DNA of 18,354 nucleotides. Source: Hyphomicrobiales bacterium (GTDB lineage: Bacteria; Pseudomonadota; Alphaproteobacteria; Rhodobacterales; Rhodobacteraceae). Below, piece by piece: positions 1-7,549 of this stretch. The stretch is taken from NCBI GenBank assembly GCA_003558415.1, contig PWLT01000175.1, positions 1 to 18,354 on the forward strand, in the 5' to 3' direction. The position numbers and the translations under genes are program-made. The notes beneath the pieces are model-generated. The model was not told where the DNA came from, ran no database searches, and saw nothing but the letters and a program-made list of their open reading frames with translations. Each line of letters starts with the position of its first letter. Within the stretch, counting starts at the first letter, position 1.

Positions 1-2358
1 ATCGCCGCCGATCACGCAATCGGCCTCGCCGGTGGCGACACGGATGGCAGAGATATCCTCAGGCCGCTCGGCGATGCGGCAGTGGATATGCACCGCGCCG
101 CCCTTCTGCGCGAGACCGGCCATCTCCATCATGCCGGCGCCCTTTTCATCGACATGCGCGGCCATCGCCATGATCGCGCCCACCGTGACCACGCCGGTGC
201 CGCCCACGCCGGTGATCACCACGTTATGGGTGCCCTCGATGGCGGGCAGTTCGGGCTGCGGCAGATCGGGGATCGCGACCGCCTGCGTCGCGGCCTTCTT
301 CACGGTGGCGCCCTTGAGCGTGACAAAGGAGGGGCAGAACCCCTTGAGACAACTGAAATCTTTGTTACAGCTCGACTGATCGATGGCGCGCTTGCGGCCC
401 AGCTCAGTCTCCACAGGAACGATCGAGACGCAGTTGGATTGCACCCCGCAATCGCCGCAGCCCTCGCAGACATCAGTGTTGATGAAGACACGCCGATCCG
501 GGTCGGGAAAGGTGCCGCGCTTGCGGCGGCGGCGTTTCTCGGCCGCACAGGTCTGTGCGTAAATTATGGCCGACACACCACTGATCTTGCTAAACCTTTC
601 CTGAACCTTCATGAGATCGGCGCGCTCGAAGGTCGTCACTTCGCGCGGGTAGAGGCCCAGATCAGGCTTTTCCTTCTCGTCATAGACGAGCGCCACATGC
701 TCGACCCCCATCGCCACAAGCTCCCGCGCGATCTGGTCGGCCGTCAGCCCGCCCTCGTTCTTCTGCCCGCCAGTCATGGCGACGGCATCGTTGAACAGGA
801 TCTTGAAGGTGATGTTGGTGCCCGCCGCGAGCGCGGCGCGGATCGCCTGAACGCCGGAATGGTTATACGTACCGTCGCCCAGGTTCTGAAAGACATGCGC
901 GCGGGTCGAGAACGGCGCCTCACCGACCCAATTGGCGCCTTCGCCGCCCATATGGGTGAATCCCACCGTCTCGCGGTCCATCCACTGCACCATGTAATGG
1001 CAGCCGATCCCCGCATAGGCGCGCGCGCCCTCGGGCAGCTTGGTGGAGGTATTGTGCGGGCAGCCCGAACAGAAATAGGGAAGCCGCGCCGCGAGATCCT
1101 GCGCGTTGTCGGCTTTTCGTGCTTCGGCAATGACTTGCAGGCCGGATTTCACGGATTCCGTGGCGCGCCCCTCCTCGCTGAGGATCGCACCCAGTTTCTC
1201 GGCGATCATAATCGGGTCGAGCGCGTAGCGGGTCGGGAACAGCTCCTCGCCGTCGCCGCCCTTCTTCCAGCCATAGACGCGGCGGCCGCGCCGGTCGTCG
1301 AAGATCGCCTCCTTGACCTGCACCTCGATGAGCTTGCGCTTCTCCTCGACCACGACAATCAGTTCCAGCCCCTCGGCCCAGTCATGGAACCCCTTCATGT
1401 CGAGCGGCCAGGTCTGGCCGATCTTGTAGGTGGTGATCCCCAGCCGCTCGGCCTCAACCGCCTCAATGCCCAGCAGGTTCAGGGCGTGGGTGAGGTCGAG
1501 CCAGTTCTTCCCCGCAGCGACGAAGCCGATCTTCGCACCCGGCCGCCCCCAGACGCGGCGGTCGATTTTGTTTGCGTGGGAAAAGGCTTCGGCGGCAAAC
1601 CTCTTGTAATCTATCATCCGCGCTTCCTGCGCGAAGGGGGTGTCGACGAGGCGAATGTTCAGCCCGCCCTCGGGCAGGCGGAAATCGGGTGTCACGAAGT
1701 CGAGCCGAAACGGGTCCCCATCCACGACCGCCGTGGCCTCGACCGTGTCCTTCATCGTCTTGAGCCCCACCCAGACCCCGGCGAAGCGGCTGAGCGCATA
1801 GCCGTAGAGCCCGAAATCGAGCACCTCCTGCACGCCGGCGGGGCTGAGCACCGGGATATAGGCATCCACCATCGCCCAATCCGACTGGTGCAGCACGGTG
1901 GAGGATTCGCCCGTGTGATCGTCGCCCATGGCCATGATCACCCCGCCATGCGGGGAAGTGCCGGCCATATTGGCATGGCGCATCACGTCGCCGGAGCGGT
2001 CGACGCCCGGCCCCTTGCCGTACCACAGCCCGAAGACTCCATCATGTTTGCCCTCGCCGCGCAGCTCGGCCTGCTGCGCGCCCCATAGCGAGGTCGCCGC
2101 GAGATCCTCGTTGAGCCCCTCGCGAAACAGTACATTGGCCGCCTTGAGTTCCTTGTGCGCACGGTTCATCTGCATGTCCACCGCGCCCAGCGGCGAGCCG
2201 CGATAGCCGGTGACGAAACCGGCCGTGTTCAACCCCGCGGCACGGTCGCGCGCCGCCTGCATGAGCATCAGCCGCACCAGCGCCTGCGTGCCGTTGAGCA
2301 GCACCGGCGATTTCTCGAGATCGAAGCGGTCGCTCAGGCGCACATCCTGCCGCGTCAT
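1..2358 (-). CDS. Indolepyruvate ferredoxin oxidoreductase, fused alpha/gamma type, partial (3' end outside window)
   Basis: Oxidatively decarboxylates arylpyruvates such as indolepyruvate to aryl-CoA, passing electrons to ferredoxin; a cytoplasmic enzyme of aromatic amino-acid breakdown. I translated 786 codons from ATG 2358 to the window edge without a stop or frameshift. The N-terminal pyruvate-oxidoreductase-like part has GYRGSPLG (51-58). CSGCPHN lies near 430-436, and the thiamine-diphosphate site GDGTYNHSG is at 494-502. A ferredoxin-like Cys cluster (C631, C634, C637, C643) is followed by further cysteines (C664, C670, C675). The gamma domain starts near 710 with GVGGTGVVTVG. Fused family members are about 1,100-1,200 residues, so roughly the last third is missing. 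It is divergent from a LysR gene, the probable regulator. Family assignment is firm; substrate is inferred. Confidence 0.93.
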   Translation of the reverse strand, partial: MTRQDVRLSDRFDLEKSPVLLNGTQALVRLMLMQAARDRAAGLNTAGFVTGYRGSPLGAVDMQMNRAHKELKAANVLFREGLNEDLAATSLWGAQQAELRGEGKHDGVFGLWYGKGPGVDRSGDVMRHANMAGTSPHGGVIMAMGDDHTGESSTVLHQSDWAMVDAYIPVLSPAGVQEVLDFGLYGYALSRFAGVWVGLKTMKDTVEATAVVDGDPFRLDFVTPDFRLPEGGLNIRLVDTPFAQEARMIDYKRFAAEAFSHANKIDRRVWGRPGAKIGFVAAGKNWLDLTHALNLLGIEAVEAERLGITTYKIGQTWPLDMKGFHDWAEGLELIVVVEEKRKLIEVQVKEAIFDDRRGRRVYGWKKGGDGEELFPTRYALDPIMIAEKLGAILSEEGRATESVKSGLQVIAEARKADNAQDLAARLPYFCSGCPHNTSTKLPEGARAYAGIGCHYMVQWMDRETVGFTHMGGEGANWVGEAPFSTRAHVFQNLGDGTYNHSGVQAIRAALAAGTNITFKILFNDAVAMTGGQKNEGGLTADQIARELVAMGVEHVALVYDEKEKPDLGLYPREVTTFERADLMKVQERFSKISGVSAIIYAQTCAAEKRRRRKRGTFPDPDRRVFINTDVCEGCGDCGVQSNCVSIVPVETELGRKRAIDQSSCNKDFSCLKGFCPSFVTLKGATVKKAATQAVAIPDLPQPELPAIEGTHNVVITGVGGTGVVTVGAIMAMAAHVDEKGAGMMEMAGLAQKGGAVHIHCRIAERPEDISAIRVATGEADCVIGGD

Positions 2359-2392
2359 CAAGCACCTCCCCGGGAACGGCCCGTTTTGAGTG

Positions 2393-2420
2393 ATGATAGG
2401 TCACATGCGTTGACCTACAA
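2393..2420 (-). promoter_or_regulatory. Putative promoter of the indolepyruvate oxidoreductase gene with an inverted repeat in its spacer
   Basis: On the minus strand a -35-like TTGTAG (plus 2415-2420) is 16 bases from a -10-like TATCAT (plus 2393-2398), 35 bases upstream of the ATG at 2358. The spacer is almost filled by a perfect inverted repeat: TAGGTCA (2397-2403), 7 bases, then TGACCTA (2411-2417). LysR-type regulators commonly bind interrupted palindromes between divergent genes, so this is a candidate operator for the adjacent regulator. The repeat is seen directly; promoter and operator roles are inferred. Confidence 0.45.
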
Positions 2421-2515
2421 AACGCTTTCTTCGCATCGCGCCCTTTCGTGAACGCCAAACAGTGATTAGAACAATGCTTCACGATGCGGCTGCGGCAAGG
2501 CATGAGTATTGCGCG

Positions 2516-3421
2516 ATGGATTGGGACAAGCTCAGGATTTTTCACGCCGTCGCCGATGCCGGCAGCCTCACCCATGCGGGCGAGGTGCTCAACCTGTCGC
2601 AATCCGCCGTCAGCCGCCAGATTCGCGCGCTTGAGGAAAGCCTGAACACGCCGCTGTTTCACCGCCACGCGCGCGGGCTCATCCTGACCGAGCAGGGCGA
2701 GCTGCTGTTCGACGCCACCGCCGCGATGAGCAAGCGGCTTGAGGCGGCGGCCGCGCGCATCCGCGACAGCGAGGAGGAGGTTTTCGGCGAGCTGCGCGTA
2801 ACCACCACGACGGGCTTCGGCACCTTGTGGCTGGCGCCGCGCCTCTCGGCGCTGTTTTCCAAATATCCCGACCTGAAGATCGATCTGATGCTGGAGGAGC
2901 GCGTGCTCGACCTGCCGATGCGCGAAGCCGATGTCGCCATCCGCATGAAGGAACCCAGCCAGGCCGATCTGATCCGCAAGCGGCTGATGAGCGTGCGCAT
3001 GCGGCTCTACGCCTCGCCCGAATACCTTGAGAGGCTGGGGCCGCCCAAGGATCTAGACGAGCTCTCCGGGCACCGGCTGATCTGTCAGAATACCAGCGCC
3101 GCCCAGGTCAGCGCCGGCGCACTGCTGGTGCAGCGGCTGCTATCGCAGGACGTGCATTCAACCCTGACGGTAAACAACTATTTCGGTGTGCTGCAGGCGG
3201 TGCTCAGCCATCTCGGAATCGGGGTGCTCCCCGATTACCTGACCGAGGATTTCCCCGATCTGGTGCGGGTCCTGCCGGACATCGAAAGCAACGAGGTGCC
3301 GGTCTTTCTGGCCTATCCCGAGGAGTTGCGCCATTCCAAGCGCATCGCGGCTTTCCGCGATTTCGTCCTCGAGGAGATCATGGCCTATCGGCGCAGCCGC
3401 CGCGAGGAACGCGCCGTTTGA
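2516..3421 (+). CDS. LysR-family transcriptional regulator
   Basis: A 302-residue LysR-type regulator, the usual length for the family. Residues 1-60 form the winged helix-turn-helix (MDWDKLRIFHAVADAGSLTH, then NLSQSAVSRQIRALE), followed by a linker helix and a LysR substrate-binding domain from about 90 to 290. I chose ATG 2516 over an upstream in-frame ATT/ATG at 2462-2474 because family proteins start a few residues before the helix-turn-helix; ribosome-binding signals are weak for every option. It diverges from the indolepyruvate oxidoreductase gene with 157 bases between start codons, containing an inverted repeat. It probably controls that gene and possibly itself. The ligand cannot be told from sequence. 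Confidence 0.9.
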   Translation: MDWDKLRIFHAVADAGSLTHAGEVLNLSQSAVSRQIRALEESLNTPLFHRHARGLILTEQGELLFDATAAMSKRLEAAAARIRDSEEEVFGELRVTTTTGFGTLWLAPRLSALFSKYPDLKIDLMLEERVLDLPMREADVAIRMKEPSQADLIRKRLMSVRMRLYASPEYLERLGPPKDLDELSGHRLICQNTSAAQVSAGALLVQRLLSQDVHSTLTVNNYFGVLQAVLSHLGIGVLPDYLTEDFPDLVRVLPDIESNEVPVFLAYPEELRHSKRIAAFRDFVLEEIMAYRRSRREERAV

Positions 3422-3521
3422 GCCGGGCAGCCGGACGCGGACGCCTCAGTTTCGCCACAACCTGAGGTATGTGCGCAACGCATGTCGGGAATGCACAGCG
3501 CGAAAGCGGAATCCCCTTGCG

Positions 3522-3527
3522 TACAAT
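3522..3527 (+). promoter_or_regulatory. -10-like box for the putative small RNA
   Basis: TACAAT, five of six matches to the sigma-70 -10 consensus, would place the start of transcription near 3534, exactly where the first hairpin of the candidate RNA begins. No good -35 element is visible about 17 bases upstream (CGCGAA). Weak support on its own. Confidence 0.3.
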
Positions 3528-3533
3528 ATGCCA

Positions 3534-3627
3534 CACGCCTAAATCTTCCCGTGAAGGCGGTGGCCGAGGCTAACGTCTTTTACCTCCCTGTTGGACTTAG
3601 GCCGAGCTTCTGCTCGGCCTTTTTTTT
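3534..3627 (+). ncRNA. Putative small RNA with C-rich hairpin loops and its own terminator
   Basis: This stretch between the LysR gene and purL can fold into three hairpins. Hairpin 1: 3534-3540 pairs with 3555-3562 (one bulge), with CUUCCC in the loop. Hairpin 2: GGCTAA-C-GTC (3568-3577) pairs with GAC-TTA-G-GCC (3594-3603), with loop UUUUACCUCCCUGUUG. Hairpin 3 is a strong intrinsic terminator (3600-3627) that shares bases 3600-3603 with hairpin 2. Alphaproteobacterial cuckoo/CcsR-type and alpha-r14 small RNAs also expose CCUCC-rich, anti-Shine-Dalgarno loops, but the full CCUCCUCCC motif is absent here, so family membership is not claimed. It could instead be a purL attenuator, hairpin 2 and the terminator being mutually exclusive, or the LysR 3' end. 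Confidence 0.42.
3600..3627 (+). terminator. Strong intrinsic terminator upstream of purL
   Basis: A perfect 8-bp stem, GGCCGAGC / GCTCGGCC, closes a TTCT loop and runs directly into eight T residues (3620-3627). It is the clearest intrinsic terminator in the window. It ends either a small RNA or the LysR transcript, or acts as an attenuator before purL, whose start codon is 160 bases downstream. Confidence 0.88.
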
Positions 3628-3651
3628 GCGCCAGCGCGGCGCTGGCGCAAA
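3625..3651. repeat. 27-base near-perfect palindrome
   Basis: TTTGCGCCAGCGC (3625-3637) and its exact reverse complement (3639-3651) flank a single G. The left arm begins inside the T-run of the preceding terminator. As RNA it would be a second, very stable hairpin, but the bases that follow are not a convincing U-tract. It may be a back-up terminator, a protein-binding site or a dispersed repeat; one copy in this window cannot decide. Confidence 0.6.
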
Positions 3652-3786
3652 TTTGTGCGCCCCGCACGCTGGCTGCCCAGTGGCCGGGCAATCCGCGCAT
3701 CGCATCGCCCGCGCGCGTCAGGCCCCTTTTCCCCATGCCGGCCATGTCCTAAGACGGGCGCACCCGCAGCCGTCGCAGGAGAACCC

Positions 3787-5967
3787 ATGTCCGGTCCCGA
3801 GCCCGAGATCACGGAGTCGCTGATCGAGGCCCATGGCCTCAAACCCGACGAGTACCAGCGCATCCTCGACCTTCTCGGGCGCGCGCCCACATTCACCGAG
3901 CTGGGAATCTTCTCGGCGATGTGGAACGAGCACTGCTCCTACAAGTCCTCCAAGAAATGGCTGCGCACCCTGCCCACCAGCGGCGCGCAGGTCATCTGCG
4001 GCCCCGGCGAGAATGCCGGCGTCGTCGATATCGGCCCCGATTCAGAGGGCAACCGGCTGGCGGTGGTCTTCAAGATGGAAAGCCACAACCACCCCTCCTA
4101 CATCGAGCCCCATCAGGGCGCGGCGACCGGCGTGGGCGGCATTCTGCGCGATGTGTTCACGATGGGCGCGCGCCCCATCGCCGCGATGAACGCGCTGAGC
4201 TTCGGCGAGACCGCCCATCCCCGCACCGCCCATCTCGTGCGCGGCGTGGTCGAGGGGATCGGCCATTACGGCAATGCCTTTGGCGTGCCCAATATCGGCG
4301 GCGAGGTGCGCTTCGACGCGGCCTATAACGGCAATTGTCTGGTCAACGCCTTTGCCGCCGGCATCGCGCGGGCCGACAGCATCTTCTACTCAGCCGCCTC
4401 GGGCGTGGGCATGCCGGTGGTCTATCTGGGCGCCAAGACCGGGCGCGACGGCGTCGGCGGCGCGACCATGGCCTCGGCCGAGTTCGACGACACGATCGAG
4501 GAGAAGCGCCCCACCGTGCAGGTGGGCGACCCCTTCACCGAGAAGCGCCTGCTGGAGGCCTGCCTGGAGCTGATGGAGACGGGCGCGGTGATCTCCATTC
4601 AGGACATGGGCGCGGCGGGGCTGACCTGCTCGGCGGTGGAGATGGGCGACAAGGGCGATCTCGGGATCCGCCTCGACCTCGACCGTGTCCCCTGCCGCGA
4701 GGAGGGGATGACCGCCTATGAGATGATGCTCTCCGAAAGCCAGGAGCGCATGCTCATGGTGCTCCACCCCGAGAAGGAGGACCAGGCGCGCGCCGTCTTC
4801 GAGAAATGGGATCTCGATTTCGCCCTGGTCGGCGAGACCATCGCCGAGGACCGGTTCCTGGTCATGCACGGCAATGAGACCAAGGCCGATCTGCCGCTCA
4901 AGGCGCTCTCGGGCGAGGCGCCCGAATATGACCGCCCCTGGGAGCCCACCCCCGCGCCCGAGCCGCTGGGCGATGTGCCGGGCATCGACCCGATCGACGC
5001 GCTGCGCGCGCTGATCTCCAGCCCCAACTACGCCCACAAGGGCTGGGTGTGGGAGCAATACGACCACATGGTGCTGGCCGACACGCTGCGCGCGCCGGGT
5101 CTGGGTGCGGGAATCGTGCGCGTGCACGGCACCGGCAAGGCGCTGGCCTTCACCGCCGATGTCACACCGCGCTATGTACGCGCCGATCCCATGCAGGGCG
5201 GTCGCCAGGCCGTTGCCGAAGCCTTCCGCAACCTCTGCGCGGTGGGCGCGCGGCCGCTGGCGGCCACCGACAACCTCAATTTCGGCAATCCGGAAAAGCC
5301 CGAGATCATGGGCCAGCTCGTCGGCGCGATCAAGGGCATCGGCGCGGCCTGCAAGGTGCTCGACATGCCAATCGTGTCGGGCAATGTGAGCCTCTATAAC
5401 GAGACCGACGGCGCCGCGATCCTGCCCACGCCCACGATCGGCGCGGTGGGGTTGCTGGAAAGCGCCGAGGAGATCATCCCTGCCCTGCCCGCATCCGGCC
5501 AGATCGCCCTCGTGATCGGCGCGACAACGGGGCATCTGGGTCAGTCGGCCCTGCTCGCCGAGGTGTTCAACCGCAGCGAGGGCGCCGCACCCCCTGTTGA
5601 TCTTGGTGCCGAGCGCCGCCACGGCGAATTCCTGCGCGAGCATCGCGCGCTGATCACGGCGGCCACGGACATCTCGGACGGCGGCCTCGCGCTGGCCGCC
5701 TTCGAGATGGCGGCGAATGCCGGTATCGGCGTGACGCTCGATGCCGCGGATACGGCAACGCTTTTCGGAGAGGATCAGGCCCGATATCTCGTCGCCTGCG
5801 GTTTCGATCAGGCGGAGTCGTTGATGGTTGCCGCCGGGCGCCGGGGTATCCCTGTGGCCAGCGTGGGCCGCTTCGGAGGCAACAGCGTGCGCATCGGCAA
5901 TGCTCAGGCCCCGCTCGCCGGGCTCATCGACACCTGGCACGGCGTCTTCGCCGCACATTTCGGCTGA
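3787..5967 (+). CDS. purL: Phosphoribosylformylglycinamidine synthase subunit PurL
   Basis: Catalyses ATP-dependent conversion of FGAR to FGAM in purine synthesis, using ammonia delivered by the glutaminase PurQ with PurS as bridge; neither partner gene is in the window. The 726-residue length fits the small PurL type. Visible hallmarks are [14 protein letters not shown] (47-59), [12 protein letters not shown] (72-83), [21 protein letters not shown] (98-118) and, in the second half, NFGNPEKPE and the GNVSLYNET segment. Both AIR-synthase-like N/C domain pairs are present. ATG 3787 follows CAGGAGA at 3776-3782; the longer in-frame extension is not PurL-like. The bolA gene follows 75 bases downstream. 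Confidence 0.97.
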   Translation: MSGPEPEITESLIEAHGLKPDEYQRILDLLGRAPTFTELGIFSAMWNEHCSYKSSKKWLRTLPTSGAQVICGPGENAGVVDIGPDSEGNRLAVVFKMESHNHPSYIEPHQGAATGVGGILRDVFTMGARPIAAMNALSFGETAHPRTAHLVRGVVEGIGHYGNAFGVPNIGGEVRFDAAYNGNCLVNAFAAGIARADSIFYSAASGVGMPVVYLGAKTGRDGVGGATMASAEFDDTIEEKRPTVQVGDPFTEKRLLEACLELMETGAVISIQDMGAAGLTCSAVEMGDKGDLGIRLDLDRVPCREEGMTAYEMMLSESQERMLMVLHPEKEDQARAVFEKWDLDFALVGETIAEDRFLVMHGNETKADLPLKALSGEAPEYDRPWEPTPAPEPLGDVPGIDPIDALRALISSPNYAHKGWVWEQYDHMVLADTLRAPGLGAGIVRVHGTGKALAFTADVTPRYVRADPMQGGRQAVAEAFRNLCAVGARPLAATDNLNFGNPEKPEIMGQLVGAIKGIGAACKVLDMPIVSGNVSLYNETDGAAILPTPTIGAVGLLESAEEIIPALPASGQIALVIGATTGHLGQSALLAEVFNRSEGAAPPVDLGAERRHGEFLREHRALITAATDISDGGLALAAFEMAANAGIGVTLDAADTATLFGEDQARYLVACGFDQAESLMVAAGRRGIPVASVGRFGGNSVRIGNAQAPLAGLIDTWHGVFAAHFG

Positions 5968-6042
5968 CCTTGCTAAGCGGGGCGCGGGCGACTACCTCTT
6001 GGGCGACACGGCTGGCACCACAGACAGGGGAGGTTTCGCTCC

Positions 6043-6288
6043 ATGCCGCTCGCGGCTCAGGAAATCGAGGAGCTTCTGCGGGAGAGCTTTCCGCAGGCCA
6101 GAATCACCATCACCGACCTCGCCGGCGACGGCAACCACTACGCCGCCGAGGTGATCGACGAGAGCTTCCGCGGGCTCAACCGCGTTCAGCAGCAGCGCGC
6201 TGTCTATGCCGCGCTCAAGGGCAAGATGGATGGCAGCCAGGGCGAGTTGCACGCGCTTGCCCTGACCACCCGGGCACCGGAGCAATGA
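6043..6288 (+). CDS. BolA-family protein
   Basis: An 81-residue BolA-family protein. These bind monothiol CGFS glutaredoxins, often around a shared [2Fe-2S] cluster, and act in iron sensing or Fe-S delivery. Seen here: GDGNHYAAEVIDESFRGLNR (28-47) with His32 in the variable-loop region, and the family-invariant His70 in ELHALALTT. A good ribosome-binding site (GGGGAGG near 6028-6034) precedes ATG 6043. Its close linkage to grxD agrees with the well-known BolA-Grx pairing. It belongs to the short BolA2/IbaG-like branch rather than the longer E. coli BolA; the exact subclass is inferred. Confidence 0.92.
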   Translation: MPLAAQEIEELLRESFPQARITITDLAGDGNHYAAEVIDESFRGLNRVQQQRAVYAALKGKMDGSQGELHALALTTRAPEQ

Positions 6289-6522
6289 TTGGATCTGAGC
6301 CCCTTTGCATATCTTCTGCTGACGCCCTTCGCGCTGATCTTCCTGTATGCGGGGTGGCTGGAGGCAAGGCGGTTCTGGCTTCACGGCCCGGCGAAGAACA
6401 GGCGCGCCAGCTTTCCCATCAACGAGGACGCGCCCAGCTACCAGGCGCCGCCCGACACGCCTGAAGAGCCCGTCGAAACCACCGAACCCGATCCGACCGA
6501 AACGCAGAATCAAGGGCCGACC
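6289..6522 (+). CDS. Small membrane-anchor open frame, continuous with grxD
   Basis: Seventy-eight codons start with TTG 6289, directly after the bolA stop and 6 bases after GGAG (6279-6282). Residues about 4-23 (SPFAYLLLTPFALIFLYAGW) form one membrane helix, followed by a basic stretch (ARRFWLHGPAKNRR) and an acidic, Pro/Thr-rich tail. No stop occurs before grxD's own ATG, so translation would yield a 198-residue membrane-anchored glutaredoxin (6289-6885). My recollection, unchecked, is that Rhodobacterales carry a separate small membrane protein here. Codon CAA at 6511-6513 overlaps the grxD ribosome-binding site and could be a former TAA stop. I do not know the segment's function. Confidence 0.6.
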
Positions 6523-6885
6523 ATGACCGACGCACAGACCCAGATCGACGAAACCGTGAAAGCAAACGACGTGGTGCTGTTCATGAAAGGCACCAAGGCA
6601 ATGCCGCAATGCGGCTTCTCCAGCCGCGTGGCCGGCGTGCTCAACTTCATGAATGTGGAGTATCAGGACGTGAACGTACTCGACGACGAGGCCATCCGTC
6701 AGGGCATCAAGGATTATTCCGACTGGCCGACCATCCCGCAGCTCTACGTCAAGGGCGAGTTCGTGGGAGGTTGCGACATCATCACCGAAATGACGCTTTC
6801 GGGCGAGCTCGACCAGCTGCTGGAGACCAAGGGCGTGACCTTCGACAAGGCCGCGGCCGAGAAGATCCGCGAAGCCAACGCCTGA
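6523..6885 (+). CDS. grxD: Monothiol glutaredoxin, Grx4/GrxD type
   Basis: A cytoplasmic CGFS glutaredoxin of 120 residues from ATG 6523, the usual length for single-domain members. It coordinates a [2Fe-2S] cluster with glutathione and works with BolA proteins in Fe-S trafficking. Key features: VVLFMKGTKAMPQCGFSSR (17-35) with active Cys30, then DWPTIPQLYVKGEFVGGCDI (67-86) with the cis-Pro and glutathione-binding GG-CD segment. AAGGG at 6512-6516 gives this start its own ribosome-binding site, so independent initiation is likely. The same frame is open upstream to TTG 6289, so a longer membrane-anchored form is also possible. Confidence 0.95.
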   Translation: MTDAQTQIDETVKANDVVLFMKGTKAMPQCGFSSRVAGVLNFMNVEYQDVNVLDDEAIRQGIKDYSDWPTIPQLYVKGEFVGGCDIITEMTLSGELDQLLETKGVTFDKAAAEKIREANA

Positions 6886-6996
6886 ACGGGCGCGCGGCCG
6901 TCCGCGACGGCGCGGGGTTCATACGCGGTGAGCGCAGCCGGCATCAGTTGGGGCTGCGGTCATTTGAATTCATTCCGTTAGGATTGCGGCGGGGGC

Positions 6997-7113
6997 GTGC
7001 CCGACCGTGCTGGGCGGGCGCGTCCCCGCCGCTGGCGCGACGGGGAAGGTCAATCCAATGCGCGCGCCGACATCAGCCGGCGTAGCGGGCGATCGGACTG
7101 CCCGGCCAGGCAC
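6997..7113 (-). ncRNA. ssrS: Putative 6S RNA
   Basis: The segment downstream of zapA, on the same strand, folds like 6S RNA, which binds the sigma-70 RNA polymerase holoenzyme. An 11-bp closing stem joins GUGCCUGGCCG (7113-7103) to CGGUCGGGCAC (7007-6997). Inside are a large asymmetric bubble, a stem GGCGCG/CGCGCC, and an apical hairpin of about 10 bp (UCCCCGUCGC-GCCA-GCGGCGGGGA). Closing stem, central bubble and apical stem are the 6S architecture, and zapA next to 6S RNA is conserved across proteobacteria. At 117 bases this core is shorter than typical 6S, so the true ends probably lie further out. The call rests on fold and position only. Confidence 0.5.
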
Positions 7114-7153
7114 CAGAGCGAGCGAGAGCCTGCCGGCCTCCGGCGCCTCCACC

Positions 7154-7549
7154 TCAGGAGCGCAGCTTGTTCTCCACCTGATCGGCCAGCGATTCGGCGC
7201 GTGCGGCGATCTCGGCCATCGTGTCGGTCACGTCATCGGGGATCACCGGCACCTCGACCCGCTCGGGGGTGGGACGCGGGCGCGCTGCCAACTCCGACAG
7301 CTCGGCCTCCCGCGCGGCGAGCTGTTCCTTGGCCTCGCGCAGCTGATCCTCCAGCGCCGCGGTGCGATCGGCCAGCATCAGCCCCGACATCAGCAGCATC
7401 TTGGCCTCGGGGATGCGCCCGATCTGGCCGAGCAGCGTCTGCGCCTCGGCGTCGAGCATCTGGGCCGCAGCCTGGAGGAAATGCTCCTCCCCCTCCTGAC
7501 AGGCGACCTGGAATTCCTTGCCGCCGATGGTGATGGTCTGCTCAGCCAT
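7154..7549 (-). CDS. zapA: Cell division protein ZapA
   Basis: ZapA bundles FtsZ filaments at the division ring. The 131-residue protein begins [20 protein letters not shown], typical of the ZapA N-terminal FtsZ-binding fold. A family-like central segment follows (LQAAAQMLDAEAQTLL, then KMLLMSGLMLADR), then a coiled coil (about 60-90) and a variable tail. Its ATG at 7549 overlaps the stop of the upstream coiled-coil gene by 8 bases, implying translational coupling. The probable 6S RNA gene lies just downstream. Confidence 0.88.
   Translation of the reverse strand: MAEQTITIGGKEFQVACQEGEEHFLQAAAQMLDAEAQTLLGQIGRIPEAKMLLMSGLMLADRTAALEDQLREAKEQLAAREAELSELAARPRPTPERVEVPVIPDDVTDTMAEIAARAESLADQVENKLRS

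Noticed and set aside
82..2088. Plus-strand ORF of 668 codons
   Set aside because: Antisense shadow of the indolepyruvate oxidoreductase gene, whose minus-strand translation has clear family motifs throughout; the plus frame gives His/Arg/Asp-rich sequence without domains.
3534..3627. 4.5S/SRP RNA or tmRNA for the small RNA before purL
   Set aside because: No SRP GGAAGCAGC-type loop and no tRNA-like ends or tag frame.
4390..5958. Minus-strand ORF of 522 codons
   Set aside because: Antisense shadow of purL; composition is typical of GC-rich reverse-frame noise.
6981..7057. Plus-strand structured RNA (GGATTG ... CAATCC with GCGGCGGGG ... CCCCGCCGC inside)
   Set aside because: It reuses the bases of the minus-strand fold; the 6S architecture and zapA context favour the minus strand, and no plus-strand terminator follows.
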